Positions 11,301-19,266 of a DNA stretch of 64,000 nt are shown here, piece after piece; position 1 is the first letter of the stretch, and every line of letters starts with the position of its first letter. The stretch comes from Cordylochernes scorpioides (Eukaryota; Arthropoda; Arachnida; Pseudoscorpiones; Chernetidae), in contig CP092877.1 of assembly GCA_030710605.1 (NCBI GenBank), forward strand, positions 42,454,406 to 42,518,405, read 5' to 3'. A model generated the notes under the pieces. It did no database searches and was not told the origin of the DNA. It saw only the letters and a list, made by a program, of their open reading frames with translations. The translations under genes were made by a program, and so were the position numbers.

Positions 11301-12075
11301 TATACAAATTTACATCCCCACATTTTTTTACTAGCTTTGCAGACCCTACTTAAATGACACCGTTTTTTACATTTTGAAACAAGTCTTTGTTCTATGAGGG
11401 AAACAGAGGCCACGTGTGAATGTCTTTCACCACATCTTTAACACATTATTTCTCCCCTTTGCCTGAAAGGCCTATGTACTCACCCAATTATTGTACTCAC
11501 CCTTTTTATCTTTTCCATTCACAGGAGATATCTTGGCCACTAATTTAGCTTGTAATTTTCTTGTATTTATCTCCGCCAGTTAGAACGAGATCGCCACTGC
11601 AAAACTTTATCCAGGGTGACATCGTCGTTTCCTTGTAGTAACTTCTTTTGCAGGCTTTCCAACTTGATTCCAGCCACAAAACGGTCTCGCATCATGGTTC
11701 CCAGCATATCGACGATATTACAATTTATTGCTAAATGTTTCAATTCTCTAAGATATTCTGAAATTGATTCTCCTTCCTGTTGAATTTTCGTTTAAAATAT
11801 GCATCGCTGTGGTATCACCTTATTCTTTGGATCCAAATGCAGCTTTATTTTCTGAATGATAGTATCATAGGGTTGATCTTTCATTAGACCAGGAAGAAAA
11901 TGTCGTTTCCCTGCTTCAAAGTTTCACAATCTGGTAGCGAGGTAAATATCAGCACTTTAATCTCCTCCTTCAGATGCCAAAAAGAAAGCCTCAAATTTTT
12001 GTACAAAAAGATTGAAGTGTCCTCCACTGGGCTATAGCATCTAAAAGGTACTAAAAACTTTGAACTTGTCATGCT
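11300..12075 (-). pseudogene. Gag and zinc knuckle of Gypsy G1
   Basis: Pieces in shifting frames match G2's gag. These are the region around 11620-11860 (reading 'YDTIIQKIKLHLDPK', 'MMRDRFVAGI', 'LLQGNDDVTLDKV'), and a knuckle-like stretch at 11330-11460 with Cys/His spacing. The start near 12070 ('MTSSKFLVPF' in one frame) is uncertain. Gag would form the particle. This copy is broken. Confidence 0.65.
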
Positions 12076-12202
12076 GATCTTTTCTACTTCTTTGTTTTCT
12101 TGATCCAGATAGTTTAAAAGATGTAGTTGTTATACTTGCATAGACGCCGTTTTCCTCAGCCTTTTACTGGCTCTGTAGATCGCGCATCCTCGTCGCCACT
12201 TT

Positions 12203-12341
12203 TGTTGTGTCGTAATTAGACGTACAAGAACTCAAACTTGACCATGGCCAACAACAAATGTCCAATTTATATATACATATATTTTTACATAATGAGGCTT
12301 TGAATAATACAAATGATATTCATCTATTTACATAAACAGCA
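12203..12341 (-). repeat. 5' LTR of Gypsy G1
   Basis: A 139-bp LTR. In element orientation the sequence just inside it is AAAG followed by TGGCGACGAGGATGCG, a typical Gypsy-type primer-binding site starting with TGG. The outer edge abuts the target duplication GTTAA at 12342-12346. Confidence 0.85.
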
Positions 12342-12346
12342 GTTAA

Positions 12347-13990
12347 TATATAGCGAGAAGAGTAGAGGTTGAGCAAAGATCCCTGAGGTACACCAGCCCA
12401 TGTTCTTCGTTCCTTGGAAAGCATGCTGGTAGGAGCAATTGGCCGATAGTTCTAGCATTCCTTGGCATCTTTGTTTGGTTTCAGTATTGGCACTATAATT
12501 GATATCTTCCAATTCTTCGGTAGTTTACCAGTTTGCCATAAAATGTTCAGTATTCGTAGGAGTTTATTTTTAGCTTTGTCGTCAAAGTGTTTAAACTTTG
12601 ACCTAAGATTAAATTATCTCCTGGTGACCTCTCGGATTTAACTTTGCTATTGATGAGTTTAGCTCATTCAGTGTGAAGTCTCTCGAGTAAATATCTTGTT
12701 GATGGTAATTTTTTGCTTGTTTAACTAACCTGTTTACATTATTTTTTAGAGTCCTGCCTTCATTCGTATAGCTGAGTCTGGAAGTGCTTGAAAGATATTC
12801 AGCAATTATTTCAGCCATCTGTTTGTTCGTTCTCGCATTTCATATCGGTTAGAGTATTGGAGGATTAGTGTTGGTTTTGATTGTTTTATAACACTAATTA
12901 TATTCCAGTGAAGGCTTTCCTTTTTTGGATCCATTTTTATCGCAGAATTCTGTCCAATTTTCTTGTTTGAATATCTAAATTTTTGTTCTTTTTTTGTGAC
13001 TAATTTCAATGAGTTCCTTTATGATTTCTTCTGTTTTATTTGTTTTAAGAAGTTCATTGATATTGTCTCTCTCTCTGCAATCATTGCCTCGATATTGTGG
13101 TCCTTCCAGTAAAGTATTCACAGGTATTTACGTCTATCTCTAGGTATCGATACTTTTGCAGCTTTGGATATGTTCGAAGAGAATTTTTCCATTTTTTTTG
13201 TCAATCGTTCTGTGATTTAATTCTTCGTTGCACAGTTATTCAAGCTTTTCTGTGAATTTTTTCCCAGTGTTCTTTTTTTTCTGTTGGAAAAATTCTCAAT
13301 TTTGAATTTTAGGGTTGGTAAAATTGGTCTGTGGTCATTAATTGCACTTTTCAGAATTTTCCATTGTTTTGTTGGTGCGATGTTGTAATTTATCGCTGTG
13401 ATGTCTATTGCGCATTCTGTGCCTGTGGACTTGGATAGATAGGTGTTATTTTCGTTATTTAACAGTGTAAGGTCGAGGTCGGTTAGCATGTTCTCAAACT
13501 GCTGACCTTTGTTATCCTGGACAGGTGATCCCCAAGTTGGTCTTTCGGCGTTAAAATCACCAAGTATGATTGCGATATCCGAAGACGCTCCACTTAATGT
13601 CTCTATCAGGCCTGTATTGATGCTAGTATTATCGTGGTGATAAACATTTATGATTGGAATTGTTTTATCTGTTAGATAGATTTCTATTGCCTGAGCTTCT
13701 GTCGTGCTTTCTCTAGGCTTACTCTGATTATAGGCGATTTCCTTAAATTTGATTTCTAGAGTTTTAATCAAAACGGCAAGTCCTCCCTTGAATTTTCCCG
13801 GTCTGTCCTTTCGTAGAATGTTGTATAATCTTTGATATTGAATCTCAGATTCTGATTCAATTTTGTCTTCTGAGGACAGGTAATATGTACATTGTTGTCA
13901 CAGAGAAGACAAGTCAGCTCTTTATTTTCCTCTGGGTACCATTTATATTGAGTTGTAGTAGATTGAATTGTGTCCTCGTAGTAGATTTCT
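12347..13990 (-). pseudogene. Non-LTR element C, 5' half (endonuclease and start of RT), copy 1
   Basis: The endonuclease is well preserved in 13217-13771: 'AIILGDFNAERPTWGSP' (about 13550-13600), 'STGTECAIDITAINY' and 'INDHRPILPTLKF' (about 13315-13350). Further upstream, toward 13900, the frame is broken. RT fragments follow ('TSRLSYTNEGRTL', 'LNPRGHQEI', 'LFSLYIN' at 12346-12370). Compared with copy 2, about 330 bases of RT are missing near 12410-12430. The 5' end, near 13990, adjoins mariner-like sequence at the same junction as in copy 2 (about 33540). Confidence 0.85.
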
Positions 13991-14199
13991 CATCATGAGC
14001 TCGAGCTGCAGCTCCTTGACGCGGCGGTTACCCCGGACGCGGGAGCATTACTGGAGATATCAATTTTGCTCTTCATTTGAAAATGAGTGCCGTTGCAACG
14101 TTAGTCATCTTGGAAACGAACCAGAATTTGGCAAATATTCCAAGGGTCCAGGGGGGACCGCAAGGAGGTGTGGTCGAACTTCTCCCCTTTCCTCCTAGA

Positions 14200-15301
14200 A
14201 TGCCGTCACTACAGGATAAAGCACTTTTGGTGATTTTTTAAAATTTTGATTCAGAATCTGCCATTGAAGCTTTACTAGCGTTTCGTTCCTTTAAAGATAT
14301 TCGAAGCGGTAAAGGACCAATGAGTTGCTACTCTCTAAAGCGATTGATTAAATGTTTTGAGCAAACTGGATCTCTGGAAGCAAAACCTCGGAGTGGAAGA
14401 CCATCGACATGCAAGTCAGTGGCTGTTACGGTTTTTCAGAATGCTGAAGCTATTGAAACGTTATCCACGTATGGAGAATTAAGTGTTAGACAAGTTTCTC
14501 GACAAAGGGGATTTCGTATGGAACAGTTTGGAGAGAACACACATTTAGAATTTTTCTATAAAAATACCCTAACAAAATTCAAAGTTTTCACGAGTTGAAA
14601 GTCAGCGATTTTGAGAAGCGTCAAGAATTCGCTGCATGGGTTTTCCGGCAAATTGATATTGATGAAAACTGGCTGTCAAATTTTCTAAGAACAGATGATG
14701 CTCACTTTTATCTAAAGGGAGAATTTAACATTCAAAACTGCCTCATTTTGGCAACAGAAAACCCTAGGATTTTTACAGAAATACCACATCGTCAGCACAG
14801 AGTTACAGTTTTGTGTGCGTTCACTTATTCTTTTATTATTGAGACATTTTTCTTTGAAAAAATCAATGGAAGAACTTTTAAAACCGTTTTTGTAACTGGT
14901 AAACGTTATATTCAACTTTTAAGAGAAAAGGTTATTCCCATATTGCAGGACAGACAAGCACTAAGCAAAATAACATTCATACAAAATGGAGGACCTCCTC
15001 ATATCTCCCGCGGTGCCAAACAATTGCTGAAGGATACGTTCGGTGAAATTCGTTGATAAGTCGCCACTTTATATACCAGTGGCCTCCAATATCACCAGAC
15101 TTGACGCCTTACAATTTCGGTTATGGGGGTACATTAAGTCGCCATTTATCGATGCCGGCCTACCACATTGGCCATGTTGAAGGCTTCTATCAGATGGCAC
15201 GTTTTATAAATTTCAACTATTTAATTGTGATCATTCTGTCATCTATCGTCTGCAGGCGGTTTTTGAGAATGAAGGGCGCCACATTGAGCAAGGATTGTTA
15301 C
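14200..15301 (+). pseudogene. Mariner-like (Tc1/mariner superfamily) transposase remnant, copy 1
   Basis: The N-terminal helix-turn-helix resembles the DUF4817-type DNA-binding region ('ALLAFRSFKDIRSGKGPMSCYSLKRLIKCFEQTGSLEAKPRSGRP' in pieces). The catalytic part has 'RTDDAHFYLKG' (first Asp kept), 'FIQNGGPPHI' (second Asp read as Asn) and 'SPDLTPYNFGYGG' (third acidic position read as Asn). Stops at about 14557 and 15054 are also present in copy 2. The 3' end is cut by the Gypsy insertion at 15302. Confidence 0.85.
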
Positions 15302-15425
15302 TGTTTTAATGTCCATCTATACAGAGAGCCAAACAACAACTGACCCACCCGTGCAGCCAAGGTCACGCTCCGCTGCGTCACGTGGGAAAACATAGGTAGA
15401 TGTTTTCTTACATGTTCTCAGCACA
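15302..15425 (-). repeat. 3' LTR of young Gypsy derivative
   Basis: 124 bp and identical by eye to 18055-18178. On the minus strand it begins TGTGCTGAG and ends TTAAAACA. It lies next to a polypurine tract at 15426-15436. Confidence 0.95.
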
Positions 15426-15485
15426 TCCCCCTTTTTAAGACTTGAAATATATATATACATTACAAACTTTAAATGCATAATATAA

Positions 15486-17972
15486 TTAATAATGAAGGCG
15501 ATCCACAGGTTTAACAATTCGTCCACTCCGGGTTCTTATCTGGCCGTCTTCTGAGTCGTTAGAGGGATAATCCACAACTGGGGTCTTTTCATTTTCAACC
15601 AGTTCCTCCCCCGAAAAGGTCGGCGTCGATGGGTCGGCTAGATATTGCACTGCATATCCTTTTCGTAGATGGAACCTGTTTCGACGTAAAGTCCCAACTG
15701 GAGTATCAACCATATATGACCTTGGTGTCGATGCCTTCTGCTTTACAATCCCCCAGGTTCGCATATCTGTAATCCAAACCGTGTCACCTTCGGATAGCTC
15801 CTCCATGTCCGTAGCTCCGCAGCGTCGATCATATCTGGATTTCATATCCTTTCTCCTTCTCCCCTCCTTTCTTTTCAGGGTCTGAGAGTCCACCAACTTT
15901 GGATTAAGATTCTCTGGTGCAACTGGCAAGGTCGTTCGGAGTTTACGTCCCAGATGGTTCACCATGCCAAGAAATCTTCTTACGCCATGAACATCGGTCG
16001 GAGCAGGCATCTCCGCCACTGCTTCGATTTTCGCTGGATCTGGTCGGATACCGTCTTCATCCAGTATGTGCCCAAGAAAATTAATTCTTGGCACGCCGAA
16101 GACACACTTGGCCTTGTTTAGTGTAACTTTCGCCTCTTTCAGTTTTCGGAGCACTAAACGAAGAATTCGATCGTGAGTCTTGGAGTCGGAGGCAAATATC
16201 AGGATATCGTCCAGGTAGCACATTACACCGTCCATGCCTTGCAAGGTTATTGACATAATTTTCTGAAAATACTCTGGGGCGAGTGAGATTCCAAATGGCA
16301 TTCTGCAGTATTTATATCTCCCAAAAGGAGTGATGAAGGTCGTTAAATGCTGGCAGTCCGGGCTCAACGGAATCTGGTGAAAGCCACTGTTCGCGTCCAG
16401 TTTCGAAAAGAACCTTGCTTCCCTCAGTTGCCCCAGCATGTGCTCCACCACTGGCATGGGATGCACTTCGCGCTGTACATGTTCGTTCAGCCTTGAGAGA
16501 TCCACACAGAGTCGTATGTCGCCATTCGGTTTACCAGCAATCACAGTCGGTGCACACCATTCAGTCGCAACGTTAACTTGTGCTATGATTCCCGCCTTCT
16601 CGAGTTCTTCCAACCTTGCTTTGAGCTTTTCCATCAAAGGTATTGGTACCCGTCGAGGAGTATGCACAGCATATGGTTTTGCTCCAGGTTTCAATTTGAT
16701 TTCGTAAGGGTTTCCGATCTGTCCCAGTCCTTCAAATACTTCAGGGAATTCCTTGATCGGGTTAATTCTCGTCGCAACCACTTCAATTCGCCTCGCCAGG
16801 TTCAAGAGCTCACATGCCCGGCGACTCAGAAGAGGTTCACTCAAACGACGAATGACATAAATCTTCTCCTTGATTTCATAATTGCCATTTCGCAGCGTTG
16901 ATATAAACATACCCACAGTCTGAAGTTCGGAGAACTCAGCAGCTCTAAGGTTGATATCACTTTCCACTAGTCGTTGCTGTCCCATTATCTTCTTGAAGAG
17001 ACACAGAGGAACACATGTAACATCCGCCTGGGAGTCGAGCTTGAACTTCAGCTGTTTCCCGTTCACTTGGATTTCTGCTGTCCATCGCCTCCTGCACTCG
17101 TCTTCATCATCATCGAGATTAGATGAATCCTCCACAGCTGAGACCTCCAGGAGAAAACCAATTTCTTCATCAAGTTCAGAAACTGCTTTGACTTCCGCAG
17201 TCTTCGCCTGCTTATCTGGACAGCAATTTGCAAAATGGCCAGTTTTTGAACATAGGTTACATCTTTGTCCTTCAGCACGGCAAGCCTGTCCTTCCCTGTG
17301 GGCGAAACCTCCGCATTTTGGACATCGTGATCTTGTTTTGGCTGACTTCTCCTTCTTCCTCGAAGGCTGCTGTTGTTGTTTCGGTGATTGTTTCTTCGAG
17401 TTGAACTTCACCTGATTGACCTTTTGGCTTGTTGAGGGACGCTGCAGGTCGACTTGCTGCTGTCGAACGGCTTCCTGCTGTCGAACCATTTTCACCGCCT
17501 TTTCCAAAGTCAGTTCGCTGTTCAACTGCATTCTTTCAGACAAAGCTTTGTCCCTCACTCCAACCACTATTCGGTCACGGATCAACTGCTCATGAAGACC
17601 CTCAAATTCGCAACTATCAGCCAATTTGTACAATGAAGTGATGAATTCGTCCACTGGCTCCCGATCCTCTTGGATTCTTGAATTAAATTTCGCACGTTCG
17701 TAGATAATATTCTTTCTGACACAGAAGTGGCTGTCGAACGCCTTGAGGACGGAATCAATTTTCGTTGCCTCTTCCTCCTTTTCGAACTTGAAGGTCCTGA
17801 ATATATCATCCGCGCGGTCGCCCATCAAGTACATGAACAAATCGATCTTGTCCGCCTCCTCTTTCTTCTTCATTCCACTGACCACGAGGTATCGTTCGAA
17901 TCTTTTCCTCCATTTGGGCCATTCGTTGGGAGTCGAGAAGTCGAAAGTTTCTGGAGGTTGAATCTGAGCCAT
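15486..17972 (-). CDS. Gag-Pol fusion (gag, knuckles, protease, RT, integrase C-terminus)
   Basis: A single 828-residue frame starting at an ATG at 17970-17972. In order: Gag (about residues 8-175; 'WPKWRKRFERYLVVSG'), two Cys/His knuckles (about 212-255), an aspartic-protease segment reading 'KLDSQADVTCVP' (about 313; the usual Gly after Asp-Ser/Thr is Gln) and RT (about 430-640) with 'SKLDANSGFHQI' and 'YLDDILIF'. Just after the RT thumb 'RRFLGMVNHLG' the frame jumps to 'RKLRTTLP', normally found after the integrase core, and then to an SH3-like/C-terminal tail. RNase H and the DDE core are absent, yet the frame is unbroken. It would make virus-like-particle protein and RT but could not integrate by itself. 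Confidence 0.9.
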   Translation of the reverse strand: MAQIQPPETFDFSTPNEWPKWRKRFERYLVVSGMKKKEEADKIDLFMYLMGDRADDIFRTFKFEKEEEATKIDSVLKAFDSHFCVRKNIIYERAKFNSRIQEDREPVDEFITSLYKLADSCEFEGLHEQLIRDRIVVGVRDKALSERMQLNSELTLEKAVKMVRQQEAVRQQQVDLQRPSTSQKVNQVKFNSKKQSPKQQQQPSRKKEKSAKTRSRCPKCGGFAHREGQACRAEGQRCNLCSKTGHFANCCPDKQAKTAEVKAVSELDEEIGFLLEVSAVEDSSNLDDDEDECRRRWTAEIQVNGKQLKFKLDSQADVTCVPLCLFKKIMGQQRLVESDINLRAAEFSELQTVGMFISTLRNGNYEIKEKIYVIRRLSEPLLSRRACELLNLARRIEVVATRINPIKEFPEVFEGLGQIGNPYEIKLKPGAKPYAVHTPRRVPIPLMEKLKARLEELEKAGIIAQVNVATEWCAPTVIAGKPNGDIRLCVDLSRLNEHVQREVHPMPVVEHMLGQLREARFFSKLDANSGFHQIPLSPDCQHLTTFITPFGRYKYCRMPFGISLAPEYFQKIMSITLQGMDGVMCYLDDILIFASDSKTHDRILRLVLRKLKEAKVTLNKAKCVFGVPRINFLGHILDEDGIRPDPAKIEAVAEMPAPTDVHGVRRFLGMVNHLGRKLRTTLPVAPENLNPKLVDSQTLKRKEGRRRKDMKSRYDRRCGATDMEELSEGDTVWITDMRTWGIVKQKASTPRSYMVDTPVGTLRRNRFHLRKGYAVQYLADPSTPTFSGEELVENEKTPVVDYPSNDSEDGQIRTRSGRIVKPVDRLHY

Positions 17973-18036
17973 GTTGAATTATCTTACAAGTTACGCAAAA
18001 ATCGATATTTTGCAATATACGGGTTCGTACTTTATC

Positions 18037-18054
18037 CAGCTATCGCTGCCACCA
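18037..18054 (-). promoter_or_regulatory. Primer-binding site of young Gypsy derivative
   Basis: Directly inside the 5' LTR on the minus strand the sequence reads TGGTGGCAGCGATAGCTGG. A TGG start immediately after the LTR is the expected form of a tRNA primer site. I cannot name the tRNA. Confidence 0.7.
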
Positions 18055-18178
18055 TGTTTTAATGTCCATCTATACAGAGAGCCAAACAACAACTGACCCA
18101 CCCGTGCAGCCAAGGTCACGCTCCGCTGCGTCACGTGGGAAAACATAGGTAGATGTTTTCTTACATGTTCTCAGCACA
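18055..18178 (-). repeat. 5' LTR of young Gypsy derivative
   Basis: 124 bp and identical to the 3' LTR. It is flanked outside by GTTAC (18179-18183), the duplicated target. Confidence 0.95.
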
Positions 18179-18264
18179 GTTACCTATCAGTTAAATAGTC
18201 AAGTGTCGCCAATCAGTCAAGAAACTACACATTCCTTATAGCAAGAAATCCTAATGGTAGTGTC
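18179..18264 (-). repeat. 86-bp mariner-like sliver between two LTR insertions
   Basis: The reverse complement matches copy 2 at about 31645-31715 ('GTCAAGAAACTA', 'ATTCCTTATAGCA'). It is host mariner-like sequence left between the Gypsy insertion on the left and the BEL insertion on the right. It includes one copy of each target duplication. Confidence 0.85.
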
Positions 18265-19103
18265 TGTTCGTGTTCGTTTAAAAAAAAAATAAAGGGTGAT
18301 CGATTGAAAGGAAAAACAATGGGGGAAATAAATGCACAGAAACACAGTATAACAAAAGGATTCATTTAAAAAAATTAAAAACAAAAGGGATAAAAACTAT
18401 TATACTATTATTATGGGTAAAAACAAGAAAAATGGTTAAGCTAAATTATACTTATATCTAAGGGATTATGTATAAAAAACAATAAACAAGGTTAAGCAAA
18501 AAAGAAAGTAAAAAAATTAACTAATCTCAGGGAAGGGAGATAAAAATAAATGGCGGGGGGGTGTCGAGCGTTTGTTTACACAGTACCTCGTGGCAGCACC
18601 GTCGGAGGCTTGGCTTTCTCTTGTCGCGATGTCCAATTGTCGCGCGTTGGTTGTCTAATTGTCACGACTCGTTGGTTGTCTAAGTGTCTTTTTCCGTCCT
18701 CAAGTCGCTGCTTGAGGGATACTCCAATGCGTCCTTTCCCGTCCACGAAACTCTGCTCGTGGGATTTTCTTCGACGTCTCTCCGTCCACGAAACTCTGCT
18801 CGTGGGATTTTCTTCGACGTCGTTCCGTCCACAAGACGCTGCTTGTAGGATTTTCTTGGCGTGTCTGCTCCGCCTGGCAAGGGAACTCAACTTTCCCCTC
18901 CGCTTCTAACAAGGGGATCCTGCCAATTGACCAAAAAAGAATGTAACATGACGCTCCGTCGTCTCCGCCCACGCCGACCTTTGCCCTCGGTCGGTCCAAG
19001 CTGGGGCTATCTATAGATATAGATGTCTTGCTCGTTGTCTCCCTTCACCTAAGACCTTCCTTCTATGTACAAAAAGTAAAGGATCTATAAAATAGTTTTA
19101 ACA
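18265..19103 (-). repeat. 3' LTR of BEL/Pao element (839 bp)
   Basis: It matches 23505-24300 but carries an extra 43-bp unit around 18775-18817 ('CCGTCCACGAAACTCTGC' repeated). The open frames inside it (for example 18550-18909) repeat in the other LTR and are not genes. Confidence 0.95.
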
Positions 19104-19266
19104 TTCTCCCACATAATTTTGCTCCGAAAGAAGCCAAAATTAAGTATAAGACAAAAGAGCATATATATACACAAAACACACAAGAGTAGATATGCCTATT
19201 ACATTACATAAAATACACATAAAAGAATACACATATTACACCTTTTTTTTTCTACAGGTACTTTCA

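Larger units (their letters stand above)
8916..12341 (-). mobile_element. Ty3/Gypsy element G1 (minus), inside non-LTR element C
   Basis: LTRs lie at 12203-12341 (5') and 8916-9086 (3'), and a 5-bp target duplication GTTAA flanks the element at 8911-8915 and 12342-12346. Gag, protease, RNase H and integrase remnants are recognisable. The RT is deleted: the frame passes from 'LIDRYAD' to 'DRNDRKEECPIAFAS' near 10903, where the sister copy G2 has about 960 extra bases. The insertion splits the RT of non-LTR element C, and the same insertion site is present in copy 2. Confidence 0.9.
15302..18178 (-). mobile_element. Young Ty3/Gypsy derivative with integrase deleted
   Basis: It has two identical 124-bp LTRs (TG...CA) and a 5-bp target duplication GTTAC at 15297-15301 and 18179-18183. 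A primer-binding-site-like sequence starting TGGTGGCAGCGATAGC directly follows the 5' LTR (minus strand from 18054). A purine tract AAAAAGGGGGA directly precedes the 3' LTR (15426-15436). The interior holds one 828-codon frame. At 2877 bp it is short for a Gypsy element, because RNase H and most of integrase are missing. Identical LTRs indicate recent insertion. Confidence 0.95.

Noticed and set aside
16438-17415. Plus-strand frames up to 154 codons
   Set aside because: Antisense shadows of the 828-codon Gag-Pol on the minus strand.
18550-19000. Open frames of ~100-120 codons in both strands, repeated at 23790-24196
   Set aside because: They lie inside the two LTRs of the BEL element. The same frames recur because the LTRs are copies, and no protein motif is visible.
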